Counted from the stretch's first letter, positions 1 through 10,388 are shown. The stretch is DNA of 64,000 nucleotides from Vreelandella jeotgali Hwa (GCF_000334215.1 NZ_AMQY01000011.1:372001-436000); one strand, 5' to 3'. The notes: generated by a model not told the origin, from the sequence alone. Program-made: numbers and translations.

Positions 1-191
1 GGCAGGGAAGCCCCGGTATTCTACCCAATACGGTGCTATCTATCACATGGCATGGGCAACATGGCGACATCTGCCCTGGCTTTTCACCAGATCACCGGAG
101 ACGCCGATCGCCTAACCGGCGCTTAATCGCCTCTGGCTAGCATGGGCCCGATAGCCTATTGAGACGATGTAGCAAACCAGAGGAGGTCGGG

Positions 192-1046
192 GTGTTATCA
201 CTGACGTTGGGGCCGCTGGCGGTGTCGGTCGGGCAGGCGCTGATTGTGCTGGCGTTTCTTGTTGCGCTGGTAGCGGGTAAGCTGTCGGCTCGGCGCCGGA
301 ACGTCGCCATCGGCGATGCCATTATCAATCTTGCTCTGGTGGGGCTGGTGGCAGCGCGGCTGGTGTTCGTCGGGCGGTATTTTTCCAGCTATGGGCTGGA
401 CCCGCTGAGTTGGATCGATATCCGCGACGGCGGTTTTGATCTGATGGCGGGTCTGGCTGCAATGGCGGCGTACGGCGGCTATGTGGGCTGGCGCCAGGCG
501 GCGATGCGTCGCCCGCTGTGCATGGCGGCCTTTGCCGGCCTGCTGGCATGGGGGCTGACCGGCGGCGCCTTGAGCCTGATCGAGCATCAGGCCAGCCGGC
601 CACCTCAGGCAACGCTGCATACGCTGGATAACAAGCCGGTCAACCTCGCGGATCTACAGCAACAAGCCGGCCACAAGCCAATGGTTGTCAACCTCTGGGC
701 GACCTGGTGCCCGCCGTGCCGCAAGGAGATGCCGCTACTCGAACAGGCGCAAGAGCAGCGGCCCGATCTGATGTTCGTGTTTGCCAACCAGGGAGAAGAC
801 GGCATCACCATCCGTGATTTCATGGACCAAATGGCGTTGGACATGGATCATGTGCTGCTGGATCGACAGGGCAACATTGGTCAGCTGGCAGGCTCCGCGG
901 CGCTACCCACAACGCTGTTTTACGCCGCCGATGGTGAGCTGGTGGACAGTCATCTGGGCGAGCTTTCAGCGGCGACCCTGAAAGAGGCGTTAAAACCGCT
1001 GGAGACGGCGTCGGACCCTTCAATATCTACGCAGGAAACCCCGTAA
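192..1046 (+). CDS. Membrane-anchored TlpA-family thioredoxin-like protein with Lgt-like N-terminus
   Basis: Predicted thiol:disulfide oxidoreductase of the TlpA/ResA type, acting on the periplasmic face of the inner membrane. The C-terminal third has the thioredoxin fold with the active site WCPPC (Cys173 and Cys176 from the GTG start). About 130 N-terminal residues form several membrane segments that loosely resemble the Lgt prolipoprotein transferase core (an ARLVF stretch, then an RDGGFDLMAGL stretch), without a convincing Lgt catalytic set. I chose GTG at 192 because AGAGGAGG ends five bases before it; a TTG at 159 is in frame but has no ribosome site. The stop overlaps the next start by one base, so the two genes are probably cotranscribed. 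The thioredoxin call is firm; the Lgt relationship is inference. Confidence 0.85.
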   Translation: MLSLTLGPLAVSVGQALIVLAFLVALVAGKLSARRRNVAIGDAIINLALVGLVAARLVFVGRYFSSYGLDPLSWIDIRDGGFDLMAGLAAMAAYGGYVGWRQAAMRRPLCMAAFAGLLAWGLTGGALSLIEHQASRPPQATLHTLDNKPVNLADLQQQAGHKPMVVNLWATWCPPCRKEMPLLEQAQEQRPDLMFVFANQGEDGITIRDFMDQMALDMDHVLLDRQGNIGQLAGSAALPTTLFYAADGELVDSHLGELSAATLKEALKPLETASDPSISTQETP

Positions 1047-2068
1047 TGCTTAACAAGGCGAATGCCCTTTTGCCGCTGGTCCGGTGCCTCAGCCGCCGGG
1101 CTGTGCCGTTGGTGCTGATGCTCCTGCCGGCGGCGGTGATGGCGAATGACGAAGCGCCGCATGGCCGCTATACGTTGCCCGATACCGGCGACATGGTCGG
1201 TGAGGCGTACAAGGTAGACGTTCGGGAAGGGCAGACGCTACTCGATATTGCACACGAGCATAACGTGGGCTACGAAGAAATTCGTCACTCCAATCCGGAT
1301 ACCAGCATTTGGGCACCCGATGCCGGTGACGAAGTCGTGATTCCGGCGCGCTATATTCTGCCACCGGTGCGCCGCGAGGGCATTGTGATCAACCTCGCCG
1401 AGCTGCGCCTCTACTACTATCCGGACACGGCAAAAGACGAACCGCCGCGCGTGGAAACCTACCCCATCGGCATTGGGCGCGACGGTTACGACACCCCGTT
1501 GGGGGTGACGGAAACCACCACCAAGGTCAGAAATCCGGCCTGGTATCCGCCCGAGTCGATACGTCAGGAGGCGGCCGAAAACGGCGAGACGCTGCCCCCC
1601 AAGGTGCCGGCGGGCAAGGATAACCCGCTGGGGTCCCGCGCTATTCTGCTGGACCTTCCGGGCTATCTGATACACGGCACCAACCGTCCCGACGGGGTGG
1701 GTATGCGCGTCAGCCACGGCTGTGTGCGCATGATGCCCGAAACCATCGAAGCGCTGTTTCCGCGCATCAAGGTCGGTGAGCGTGTCAATATCATTGATAT
1801 GCCGGTCAAGGTGGGTCGTGAAAACGGACAGCGGTATGTGCAGTCCTTCCCCCGGGACGATCAGCAGATCGAGATGGGCGATCTGCTGCACGCGCTGGAA
1901 GAAATCGACGAGGCCGATGATAGGCCCGTGGACTACGCACAGCTCCGTCAGGCGTTGGAAAACAGTGGCTGGCAGCCAACGGTTCTGGCACCGGTTGACG
2001 AGACCCCCGACGAAGCCGAGCCGCAGCAGTGGTACGATAGAGTCGCCGGAATCGGCGACGCGTCCTGA
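1046..2068 (+). CDS. LysM and YkuD-domain L,D-transpeptidase
   Basis: Periplasmic L,D-transpeptidase of the ErfK/YbiS family. This family forms 3-3 peptidoglycan cross-links or attaches lipoprotein to peptidoglycan. A signal peptide covers residues 1-33 (cleavage near VMA-NDE). A LysM-like wall-binding module follows at about 55-102. The YkuD catalytic domain covers about 110-250, with His210 and the SHGCVRM motif (His224, nucleophile Cys226). The C-terminal 90 residues are acidic and not assigned. It overlaps the upstream TlpA-like gene by one base, which suggests one transcript for two envelope proteins. I cannot tell from sequence whether it is a cross-linker or a lipoprotein-anchoring enzyme. 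Confidence 0.9.
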   Translation: MLNKANALLPLVRCLSRRAVPLVLMLLPAAVMANDEAPHGRYTLPDTGDMVGEAYKVDVREGQTLLDIAHEHNVGYEEIRHSNPDTSIWAPDAGDEVVIPARYILPPVRREGIVINLAELRLYYYPDTAKDEPPRVETYPIGIGRDGYDTPLGVTETTTKVRNPAWYPPESIRQEAAENGETLPPKVPAGKDNPLGSRAILLDLPGYLIHGTNRPDGVGMRVSHGCVRMMPETIEALFPRIKVGERVNIIDMPVKVGRENGQRYVQSFPRDDQQIEMGDLLHALEEIDEADDRPVDYAQLRQALENSGWQPTVLAPVDETPDEAEPQQWYDRVAGIGDAS

Positions 2069-2123
2069 CCCGGCGGGGTTGAGACGTGGCTAATCAGGGA
2101 AACACGACCAGCGGGGGAAAAAG

Positions 2124-2711
2124 ATGCAAAGCTCGACGATGCGCGTTTTTATCCTGCTTGTGTTGGCGGCCTGGCTGACCGGCTGTGGCGGTAGCGAGGA
2201 GGAGGCGCGTACCTCCGAATCTGCCCGTAACACGGCCGATGAGCCGGCCGATCCAGCGCCGGTGGAAAAAGAAGACGTCGAGCCGTTAACGGTGTCGATG
2301 GATGCCGGCGTTACCCTGCGCGATGATTTGCGTTTGGGTGTTACCGGCACAACCAACCTGCCGGCCGATTCTCGCCTGCTGGTCATTATCGAACGTGAGG
2401 CCAGCGGCGCCCGCTGGCACGAGCGGACCCGGGTCAATAACGGGCAGTTCCGCGCCGGCCCGATGGGATTTGGCAGTGGCGTGCCCGATGGCGACTACCG
2501 CGTTCGCGTGCAGCTGTCGGAGGCGAGTATACAGCCACCCGGGGTACGTCAGCGTATCGGTGACAAGGGCGAGGCGCTGAAAGGCCAGCTGGTGCGTCAG
2601 GCGCCTCATGGTCTGGGCCATATCGCGGTCTATACCCGCGCGTTTTCGGTAGGTGATGAAATCAGGCACCGGAACGAGCGGCGAGACGAGGTCCGCTACC
2701 CCCAGGGATAG
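2124..2711 (+). CDS. Hypothetical lipoprotein
   Basis: No family recognised. The N-terminus is a lipoprotein signal, with a hydrophobic stretch ending in LTGC (Cys21), followed by an acidic Ser/Glu-rich linker of about 40 residues. The remaining 130 residues look like a beta-rich domain (LRLGVTGTTNLP, GDYRVRVQLSEA), as in small periplasmic carbohydrate- or protein-binding modules, but I assign no function. A GGGGGAAAAAG ribosome site sits just before the ATG. An internal ATG at codon 6 would also keep the lipobox. It lies 55 bases after the L,D-transpeptidase on the same strand, so an envelope role and shared transcript are plausible. Confidence 0.75.
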   Translation: MQSSTMRVFILLVLAAWLTGCGGSEEEARTSESARNTADEPADPAPVEKEDVEPLTVSMDAGVTLRDDLRLGVTGTTNLPADSRLLVIIEREASGARWHERTRVNNGQFRAGPMGFGSGVPDGDYRVRVQLSEASIQPPGVRQRIGDKGEALKGQLVRQAPHGLGHIAVYTRAFSVGDEIRHRNERRDEVRYPQG

Positions 2712-2774
2712 CCGGCAGGCACGGTGAGGCTCCATCCCGGCAGCGAGCCGCTGTTGATTGTTTTTCAGGTACGT

Positions 2775-2780
2775 ATAATG
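2775..2780 (+). promoter_or_regulatory. Candidate -10 element upstream of gltX
   Basis: A perfect TATAAT lies about 145 bases before the gltX start. The nearest -35-like hexamer, TTGATT at 2754-2759, is only 15 bases away, so the pairing is poor. A promoter here is plausible but not secure. Confidence 0.35.
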
Positions 2781-2925
2781 GCGTCCCAGCGCCCCGGGCG
2801 CCTGGCACCGGCAGGCTACGGCCCGTGCTCCATTCGCCCGGGCAGGCGCGGCTCAGGCGTTCGTCTTTCCTGTCATCTTCATCGCCTGCCAGCGCCTGTT
2901 TCTTCGTGACATTAAGGATTTCATC

Positions 2926-4407
2926 ATGACCGTACGTACTCGTATAGCGCCGTCCCCCACGGGGGATCCTCACGTCGGCACCGCCTATATCGCGCTGTTC
3001 AACCTTTGTTTTGCGCGTCAGCACGGCGGTGAGTTTGTGCTGCGTATCGAGGATACCGACCGCGTGCGTTCAACCGCGGAGTCCGAACAGATGATTCTGG
3101 ATTCGCTGCGCTGGCTGGGCATCGAGTGGGACGAGGGCCCCGACGTCGGCGGCGCGCATGGCCCCTATCGGCAGAGCGAGCGCGGTGATATCTACGCCGA
3201 GTACGCGCAGCAGCTGCTGGATGACGGGCACGCGTTCAAGTGCTACCGCACCGCCGAGGAGCTCAACGAGCTGCGCGAGGCGCGCAAGGCAGCGGGCATG
3301 CAGCTGGCGCTGAAGCCCGGGGACCTGGCGCTGGATGCCGATGAGCAGACGCGACGTGCGGAGGACAACTGGCCTTATGTGGTGCGCATGAAGGTGCCCG
3401 GGGAGGGCGTCTGCGTACTCGATGATATGCTCCGCGGGCGCATTGAGGTGGACTGGGCGCAGGTGGATGCCCAGGTCCTGCTGAAATCCGACGGCATGCC
3501 GACGTATCATCTGGCCAACGTGGTGGATGATCACCTGATGGGAATTACCCACGTGCTGCGCGGCGAAGAGTGGATCAACTCGGCGCCCAAACACCAGCTG
3601 CTGTATGAGTACCTGGGCTGGGACATGCCCGTCCTCTGCCATATGCCGCTACTGCGCAACCCGGATAAGTCCAAGCTTTCCAAGCGCAAGAACCCTACCT
3701 CGATCAACTATTATCGGCACATGGGCTTTTTGCCTCAGGCGGTGACCAACTACCTCGGGCGCATGGGCTGGTCGATGCCCGACGAGCGCGAAAAGTTCAG
3801 CCTCCAGGACATGATGGATGCGTTTGATATTCAGCGCGTCTCGCTGGGTGGCCCAGTGTTCGATCTGGACAAGCTGACATGGCTCAACGGCGCCTACATT
3901 CGTGAAGACCTGGACGACGAGGCCTTTTTGCAGGCGCTGCGCGAATGGGCGTTCAATGAGGCGTATGTCCGCCGGATTCTGCCTCAGGTGCGTCCGCGGG
4001 TGGAAACCCTGTCTCAGGTCGCGCCGCTGGCCGGGCATTTTTTCTCCGGCCTGCCGAACATCACCGAGGCATCGTTTGCCGACGTGAAGCTTGAAAGGGA
4101 TGAGCTGGTCAAGCTGCTGCAGTTTCTGGTGTGGCGCCTCGAGACCGTGCCGGCCTGGCACAAGGACGCGCTGCTTGAAGAAGTAAAGGCGTTGGCAGCG
4201 TATTTCGAGCTGAAGATGAAAGCGTTTCTGGCGCCGGTGTTTATCGCTATTACCGGTTCGAGCGCCAGCACCTCGGTGATGGACGCCATGGCGATTCTGG
4301 GATCGGACATGACCCGGGCACGGCTGCGCCACGCCATCAACGTACTGGGCGGCGTTTCCAAGAAGCAGGGCAAACGCCTGGAAAAAGCCTTCCGCGAACT
4401 GCCCTGA
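2926..4407 (+). CDS. gltX: Glutamyl-tRNA synthetase
   Basis: Class I aminoacyl-tRNA synthetase that charges tRNA-Glu in the cytoplasm. The HIGH signature appears as [11 protein letters not shown] near residue 10 and the KMSKS loop as KLSKRK near residue 250. The length of 493 residues is typical of bacterial GltX. The C-terminal anticodon-binding helical domain is complete, ending with the usual [16 protein letters not shown] segment. The gene has its own Rho-independent terminator and is followed directly by a tRNA pair that includes tRNA-Glu, its own substrate. Confidence 0.97.
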   Translation: MTVRTRIAPSPTGDPHVGTAYIALFNLCFARQHGGEFVLRIEDTDRVRSTAESEQMILDSLRWLGIEWDEGPDVGGAHGPYRQSERGDIYAEYAQQLLDDGHAFKCYRTAEELNELREARKAAGMQLALKPGDLALDADEQTRRAEDNWPYVVRMKVPGEGVCVLDDMLRGRIEVDWAQVDAQVLLKSDGMPTYHLANVVDDHLMGITHVLRGEEWINSAPKHQLLYEYLGWDMPVLCHMPLLRNPDKSKLSKRKNPTSINYYRHMGFLPQAVTNYLGRMGWSMPDEREKFSLQDMMDAFDIQRVSLGGPVFDLDKLTWLNGAYIREDLDDEAFLQALREWAFNEAYVRRILPQVRPRVETLSQVAPLAGHFFSGLPNITEASFADVKLERDELVKLLQFLVWRLETVPAWHKDALLEEVKALAAYFELKMKAFLAPVFIAITGSSASTSVMDAMAILGSDMTRARLRHAINVLGGVSKKQGKRLEKAFRELP

Positions 4408-4431
4408 TGTGATCGTGTATCTGCCCACGAC

Positions 4432-4459
4432 AAAGCGCCGTAAAAAACGGCGCTTTTTT
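4432..4459 (+). terminator. Rho-independent terminator of gltX
   Basis: Inverted repeat AAAGCGCCGT / ACGGCGCTTT with an A-rich loop, followed by a run of six T. It ends just before the promoter of the tRNA pair. Confidence 0.85.
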
Positions 4460-4460
4460 C

Positions 4461-4489
4461 TTGACGTGGTGCCGGGGCGGACGTATTAT
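4461..4489 (+). promoter_or_regulatory. Sigma-70 promoter of the tRNA-Ala/tRNA-Glu unit
   Basis: TTGACG (4461-4466) and TATTAT (4484-4489) are separated by exactly 17 bases. The following bases TCGCCCCG form a GC-rich discriminator, the arrangement usual in stringently controlled stable-RNA promoters. The first tRNA begins 21 bases after the -10 element. Confidence 0.8.
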
Positions 4490-4509
4490 TCGCCCCGTCT
4501 TAACGACAT

Positions 4510-4585
4510 GGGGCCTTAGCTCAGCTGGGAGAGCGCAACACTGGCAGTGTTGAGGTCAGCGGTTCGAGCCCGCTAGGCTCCACCA
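4510..4585 (+). tRNA. tRNA-Ala (anticodon GGC)
   Basis: Complete 76-base cloverleaf. The acceptor arm GGGGCCT pairs with AGGCTCC, the anticodon loop CTGGCAG gives GGC, the T arm contains GGTTCGAGCC, and CCA is encoded. It decodes GCC, which is heavily used in this window. Confidence 0.97.
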
Positions 4586-4654
4586 CCTTCCCTGGTGCAT
4601 CATGACTTGTTGCATCATCAGGACATAACACCATGTTATGTACCCGTTCGTTTC

Positions 4655-4730
4655 GTCCCATTCGTCTAGTGGTCCAGGACACCGCCCTTTCACGGCGGTA
4701 ACAGGGGTTCGAACCCCCTATGGGACGCCA
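4655..4730 (+). tRNA. tRNA-Glu (anticodon TTC)
   Basis: Complete 76-base cloverleaf. GTCCCAT pairs with ATGGGAC, the anticodon stem CCGCC/GGCGG encloses CTTTCAC giving TTC, the T loop is GGTTCGAAC, and CCA is encoded. It lies 69 bases after tRNA-Ala and is probably on the same transcript. The 3' end is not duplicated nearby, so there is no sign of an integrated element. Confidence 0.97.
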
Positions 4731-5044
4731 TTCGGCTCGCCGACAATCCGCGCGTCGATCCCGTCGTTTTTCATTTCGTCTCCTCGATCGACTGCCAGCC
4801 TGTCCGGCCGGTTTTGCCTCTGGATTGTGCGACTTTTCTTCGGTAGCTGTTTGCCTGCTCCCGTCGCTTTTTTATGTGCCCGATATAGCCCTTTAAAGAG
4901 GCCGCTGATTCATCGGTTGACATTGCCGCTGAACATCGCCGGAAGCGGCTAAAAACCTGCATTTCAGCGCTTACCTGCCCTTGACTTGTCCACTACGGCC
5001 GTTCCGCGCTGCATCGCTGTGCACAACCGTCTGTTATTGCCCCA

Positions 5045-5113
5045 AAAACCACTTGATATATTTAAATTGTTAAAAAACAATAAGTTATAGTAGGTTAAAA
5101 AATAAACAATTTG
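5045..5113. other. AT-rich block
   Basis: About 70 bases with roughly a quarter G+C in a region otherwise above 60 percent, including TTAAATTGTTAAAAAACAAT and further A/T runs. It lies 60 bases from the DnaA-box pair. It could be an unwinding-type element, an UP-element-like curve or simple decay; sequence alone does not decide. Confidence 0.5.
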
Positions 5114-5170
5114 AGTCAAAACCGCTGTGCATGCCCGCTGGCGAACGTTTTCTAACGGTTGTGAACAGGC

Positions 5171-5193
5171 TTATCCACAGCAAGTGTGGAAAA
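5171..5193. promoter_or_regulatory. Inverted pair of DnaA boxes
   Basis: A perfect DnaA box TTATCCACA (5171-5179) faces a one-mismatch box TGTGGAAAA (5185-5193) across five bases. Weaker two-mismatch matches occur at about 4987 and 5029. The matches to the consensus are direct; binding is inferred. Confidence 0.55.
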
Positions 5194-5285
5194 GCGTTCC
5201 TCGTTGGCCGTGCAGGCAAAAGTCAAGGGTTGTCCGGCACTCCGAAGGCGTTTTTGCCGCGCCAATGATCTTTGCTCCGGCATGC

Positions 5286-5309
5286 AAAAGGCCACCCGAA
5301 GGTGGCCTT
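5286..5309 (-). terminator. Rho-independent terminator of gltA
   Basis: Read on the minus strand, AAGGCCACC and GGTGGCCTT form a nine-pair stem around a TTCG tetraloop, and the stem runs into TTTTGC. It lies about 50 bases beyond the gltA stop. Confidence 0.75.
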
Positions 5310-5356
5310 GCAAAGGCACGGTCTCGCGCCGTGCGGCGTGGTTTCCGCTGTGCGAT

Positions 5357-6643
<1,287 letters not shown>

Positions 6644-6726
6644 GCAGGCCTCCTTTCGGGTTCGGATGGGGACGGACATGCCCGCAAGGATTGGCGGGTA
6701 TGCCGTGCCGGCGAAAAGGCCCGCCC

Positions 6727-6754
6727 ACTATAGAATGGCGCGGAATATTGTCAA
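6727..6754 (-). promoter_or_regulatory. Promoter of gltA
   Basis: On the minus strand a perfect TTGACA (6754-6749) is followed after 16 bases by TATAGT (6732-6727). It lies about 85 bases upstream of the chosen gltA start. Confidence 0.75.
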
Positions 6755-6948
6755 TTAGCCGAAGTGCCAAGCCTGCTGTACAAAGGTTGTAACATGGTGG
6801 TGCGACTGTCTATGCTTGACGGTGTGAGGCAGGCACCATGCGGTTTGCAGCGGCGTGCCGCGGGTGGCGCCAGGGATGGCGGGAGCCGCTGGCGCCGGGA
6901 GCGTGGCGCAGAACCCTTGCACCATAGTCGCGTAAAACCGGGTTTGGT
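6755..6948. other. gltA-sdhC divergent control region
   Basis: Between the two promoters I see no gene and no strong palindrome. It is where regulators of central carbon flux would be expected, but I identify no binding site with confidence. Confidence 0.4.
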
Positions 6949-6977
6949 TTGTCAGTCACGTCCAAGATTTATATAAT
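6949..6977 (+). promoter_or_regulatory. Promoter of the sdh-suc cluster
   Basis: TTGTCA (6949-6954) and a perfect TATAAT (6972-6977) are separated by 17 bases. Transcription would start near 6984, giving a leader of about 125 bases before sdhC. Confidence 0.75.
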
Positions 6978-7108
6978 TTGCAGCGCATGCTGCCGGTCAC
7001 AGGGTAGCGTGTCTGACTTGGCAACGGCCGAGCCCTTCCAGCAACCACCGCCCGCTCGGGCCATGCCCGATCGCTGCAGAGCGGGCCAAGAAGAGTGTGT
7101 ATAGAGCC

Positions 7109-7486
7109 GTGAATAGCAAACGACCCGTAAACCTCAATCTACCGACAATACATTTCCCACTGCCGGCCATCACGTCGATCGTGCATCGCGTAACCGGCGT
7201 TATTCTGTTTGTCGGTTTGATCTTTGCCTTCTGGGCGCTCAGCAAGTCGCTGTCGTCGCCGGCAGGCTTTGATGCCGTAAGCCACGCACTGGCAAGCAAC
7301 TTTCTCGCCAAGCTGATTGCCTGGGGGCTGGTATCGGCCCTGGCGTTTCACTTCGTGGCGGGCATCAAGCACCTTTTCATGGATGCCGACGTCGGCGTAA
7401 CCCTTGAGGGTGGCGTACAAAAGGCGCAGATCACCGTGATCGCCAGCGCCGTGCTGATCATTCTGGCAGGAGTGTGGATATGGTAA
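7109..7486 (+). CDS. sdhC: Succinate dehydrogenase cytochrome b556 subunit
   Basis: Membrane anchor of complex II that helps bind heme b and ubiquinone. It has three predicted transmembrane helices. Family hallmarks include the N-terminal NSKRPVNLNLPTIHFPLPA stretch, a SIVHRVTGVIL motif, and a conserved His in GIKHLFMD, the expected heme ligand position. I prefer the GTG at 7109 (giving MNSKRPVN, as in relatives); an in-frame GTG at 7097 is possible. The stop overlaps the sdhD start. It is the first gene of the sdhCDAB-sucAB-lpdA-sucCD cluster. Confidence 0.93.
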   Translation: MNSKRPVNLNLPTIHFPLPAITSIVHRVTGVILFVGLIFAFWALSKSLSSPAGFDAVSHALASNFLAKLIAWGLVSALAFHFVAGIKHLFMDADVGVTLEGGVQKAQITVIASAVLIILAGVWIW

Positions 7487-7827
7487 CCAGTATCACCAGT
7501 TTTAGCCGTAACGGCGTTTCCGACTGGCTCCTTCAGCGGGTATCCGCTGTTATTCTCGCCGTCTATACGGTCTTCATGGTGGCGTATCTGCTGCTGAATC
7601 CCGACCTTGATTATTACACCTGGAGCGGGCTGTTCGAGCAGACCTGGATGCGTATTTTCTCGCTTCTGGCGTTTATCTCGCTGGCAGCTCACGCCTGGGT
7701 CGGCCTCTGGACCGTAACCACCGATTACCTCAAATCGACCTATCAGCGCGTAGGTGTCCAGATGATCATCATTCTGGCCATCTTTGTGTACCTGGTATGG
7801 GGCATTCAACTTCTGTGGGGAGCCTGA
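7480..7827 (+). CDS. sdhD: Succinate dehydrogenase membrane anchor subunit
   Basis: Second membrane anchor of complex II, 115 residues and three transmembrane helices, the same length as the Escherichia protein. WLLQRVSAVIL opens the first helix and AAHAWVGLWTV carries the conserved heme-side His. The ATG at 7480 overlaps the sdhC stop and has AGGAG seven bases upstream; a GTG two codons earlier is less likely. The overlap implies translational coupling of the two anchors. Confidence 0.93.
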   Translation: MVTSITSFSRNGVSDWLLQRVSAVILAVYTVFMVAYLLLNPDLDYYTWSGLFEQTWMRIFSLLAFISLAAHAWVGLWTVTTDYLKSTYQRVGVQMIIILAIFVYLVWGIQLLWGA

Positions 7828-7830
7828 TTC

Positions 7831-9603
7831 ATGTCCAACATGCGTAGCCTGACATTTGACGCCATCATTATTGGCGGCGGCGGCTCCGGCCTGCGAGCGG
7901 CGCTCGAACTGGCCAAGTCCGGCAAGAAAACCGCCGTGCTGTCCAAGGTGTTTCCCACGCGCTCGCACACGGTCTCCGCCCAGGGCGGCATTACCTGCGC
8001 CATCGGTGCTGCCGACCCGGAAGACGACTGGCGCTGGCACATGTACGACACGGTCAAGGGCAGTGACTACATTGCCGACCAGGACGCCGCCGAATACCTC
8101 TGTTCCGAAGGCCCCAAGGCGGTTTTCGAGCTGGAGCACATGGGGCTGCCGTTTTCGCGCTTTGACAACGGCCGCATCTATCAGCGTCCGTTCGGCGGCC
8201 AGTCGAAAAACTTCGGCGAGGGCGGCCAGGCGGCGCGCACCTGCGCGGCGGCCGACCGTACCGGCCATGCGCTGCTGCACACGCTTTATCAGAACAACAT
8301 CAAGAACAACACGACCTTTCTCAACGAATGGTACGCGGTTGATCTGGTGAAAAATGAAAACGGTGACGTGGTGGGCTGCATCGCCATGTGCATCGAAACC
8401 GGCGAAGTGGTTCACGTCAAATCCAGCGCAACCGTGATGGCCACCGGCGGGGCCGGGCGTATTTACGCTTCGACCACCAACGCGCTGATCAATACCGGTG
8501 ACGGCATCGGCATGGCGCTGCGGGCCGGTTTCCCCATGCAGGACATGGAGATGTGGCAGTTCCACCCCACCGGTATTCACGGTGCCGGCACCCTGGTCAC
8601 CGAAGGCTGTCGCGGCGAAGGCGGGTATCTGATCAACAAGGACGGCGAGCGTTTCATGGAGCGCTATGCGCCCAACGCCAAGGATCTCGCCAGCCGCGAC
8701 GTCGTGGCTCGTTCGATGGTCCTGGAAATGCTCGACGGCCGCGGTGCCGGCGACGATGGCGACCACGTCTTCCTCAAGCTCGACCACCTGGGCGAAGAAG
8801 TGCTCAACAAGCGCCTCCCGGGTATCTGCGAGCTGTCCAAAACCTTTGCCCACGTGGACCCGGTTCACGAGCCGGTCCCGGTCGTGCCGACCTGCCACTA
8901 CATGATGGGGGGTATTCCCACCAACGTGCACGGCCAGGCCATCATGCAGGATGACAAGGGCAATGACCAGGTCGTCAACGGCCTCTTTGCCTGCGGCGAA
9001 GCGGCGTGCGTCTCGGTTCACGGGGCCAACCGCCTGGGCGGCAACTCGCTGCTGGACCTGGTGGTATTCGGCCGTTCGGCGGGGCAGTTCATCGAAAGTG
9101 CGCTCAACGAGGGCATCGACTACCTGGACGCCAGCGAAGCGGATATTCAGGCGGCGATGAAGCGCATCGAGCGCTGGAACGAGTCCGGTGACGGCGAATC
9201 CGTCCCCGACCTCAAGCGTGCGCTCCAGGACATCATGCAGACCGATTTCGGCGTCTTCCGCGAAGAGCAGAAGATGCAGGAAGGCGTCAAGCGCCTCGCC
9301 GAGCTGCGTGAGCGTATTGAAAATGCCTACCTGCCGGACAAGTCCAATGCCTTCAACACGGCCCGGGTCGAAGCGCTGGAGCTCGATAACCTGATGGAAG
9401 TGGCGGAAGCCACGGCGATTTCCGCGCTCGAGCGCAAGGAAAGCCGCGGTGCCCACTCGCGCTACGACCACCCCGACCGTGATGACGTCAACTGGCTGAA
9501 GCACTCGATCTACGACCCGACCGAAAAGCGGCTGGGCAAGCGTGATGTCAACTTCAAGCCCAGGACTGTTGACACCTTCGAACCCAAGATTCGTACCTAC
9601 TGA
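7831..9603 (+). CDS. sdhA: Succinate dehydrogenase flavoprotein subunit
   Basis: Catalytic subunit of complex II that oxidises succinate to fumarate. It has an N-terminal FAD-binding GGGGSG motif and the covalent FAD attachment motif [10 protein letters not shown] (His46). The substrate-site segment [11 protein letters not shown] and the capping motif [18 protein letters not shown] are also present. At 590 residues it is full length. It starts three bases after sdhD with GGGGAG upstream and is followed at 26 bases by sdhB. Confidence 0.97.
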   Translation: MSNMRSLTFDAIIIGGGGSGLRAALELAKSGKKTAVLSKVFPTRSHTVSAQGGITCAIGAADPEDDWRWHMYDTVKGSDYIADQDAAEYLCSEGPKAVFELEHMGLPFSRFDNGRIYQRPFGGQSKNFGEGGQAARTCAAADRTGHALLHTLYQNNIKNNTTFLNEWYAVDLVKNENGDVVGCIAMCIETGEVVHVKSSATVMATGGAGRIYASTTNALINTGDGIGMALRAGFPMQDMEMWQFHPTGIHGAGTLVTEGCRGEGGYLINKDGERFMERYAPNAKDLASRDVVARSMVLEMLDGRGAGDDGDHVFLKLDHLGEEVLNKRLPGICELSKTFAHVDPVHEPVPVVPTCHYMMGGIPTNVHGQAIMQDDKGNDQVVNGLFACGEAACVSVHGANRLGGNSLLDLVVFGRSAGQFIESALNEGIDYLDASEADIQAAMKRIERWNESGDGESVPDLKRALQDIMQTDFGVFREEQKMQEGVKRLAELRERIENAYLPDKSNAFNTARVEALELDNLMEVAEATAISALERKESRGAHSRYDHPDRDDVNWLKHSIYDPTEKRLGKRDVNFKPRTVDTFEPKIRTY

Positions 9604-9629
9604 TACGCCGCAGACGAGAGGGAGTCACG

Positions 9630-10340
9630 ATGTCTAATCTTCAGGTATCGATATACCGCTATAACCCCGAGACCGATACTGCGCCGTACATGCAGGAGTT
9701 TCAGGTCGACACCAGGGGCCGCGACGTCATGGTGCTGGACGTCCTGCACATGATGAAAGAGCAGGACGCTACGCTGGCCTTTCGTCGTAGCTGCCGCGAA
9801 GGCGTGTGCGGCTCCGACGGCATGAACATGAACGGTCGCAACGGTCTGGGTTGCATTACCCCGCTGTCCGACGTGGTCAGGAACGGCAAACTGACGCTGC
9901 GCCCGCTGCCGGGTCTGCCGGTGATCCGCGACCTGGTCGTGGACATGGCGATGTTCTACAAGCAGTACGAGCGTATTCAGCCGTACCTGCAAAACGACGA
10001 GCCGGAGCCGGCAATCGAGCGGCTGCAGTCGCCCGAAGACCGGGAGAAGCTCGATGGGCTTTACGAGTGCATCCTGTGCGCCTGCTGCTCCACGTCCTGC
10101 CCGTCGTTCTGGTGGAACCCGGACAAGTTCGTCGGTCCCGCGGGTCTGCTGCAGTCCTACCGCTTCCTGGCCGACACCCGGGATACCGCGACTCGAGAGC
10201 GGCTCACCGATCTGCAGGACCCGTTCTCGGTGTTCCGCTGCCGCGGCATCATGAACTGCGTGGCGTTCTGTCCCAAGGGGCTGAATCCGACACGCGCCAT
10301 CGGCAAGATTCGTGAAATGCTGGTGGCTGACGCCACCTGA
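9630..10340 (+). CDS. sdhB: Succinate dehydrogenase iron-sulfur subunit
   Basis: Electron-transfer subunit of complex II carrying three clusters. The plant-type [2Fe-2S] ligands lie in CREGVCGSDG and GLGCIT. The ferredoxin-like ligands for [4Fe-4S] and [3Fe-4S] lie in CILCACCSTSCPS and CRGIMNCVAFCPKG. The length is 236 residues, standard for the family. It closes the sdh block; sucA begins 237 bases later. Confidence 0.97.
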   Translation: MSNLQVSIYRYNPETDTAPYMQEFQVDTRGRDVMVLDVLHMMKEQDATLAFRRSCREGVCGSDGMNMNGRNGLGCITPLSDVVRNGKLTLRPLPGLPVIRDLVVDMAMFYKQYERIQPYLQNDEPEPAIERLQSPEDREKLDGLYECILCACCSTSCPSFWWNPDKFVGPAGLLQSYRFLADTRDTATRERLTDLQDPFSVFRCRGIMNCVAFCPKGLNPTRAIGKIREMLVADAT

Positions 10341-10388
10341 TTGTAGGGCCGGGTGCATGGTATCGGATCCTGCGTGCCGGTAAATTCA

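Larger units (their letters stand above)
4731..5285. other. Gene-poor gap between tRNA-Glu and gltA
   Basis: This roughly 550-base stretch has no recognised gene. It contains an AT-rich block (about 5045-5113), an inverted pair of DnaA-box-like 9-mers (5171-5193) and, near its right edge, the gltA terminator. A reading frame on the minus strand at 4771-4923 (50 codons, Lys/Arg-rich) has acceptable codon use but no ribosome site, so I do not call it as a gene. Confidence 0.6.

Noticed and set aside
4638..4952. Frame starting inside tRNA-Glu
   Set aside because: It overlaps a certain tRNA and has low-complexity Ser/Phe composition without a ribosome site.
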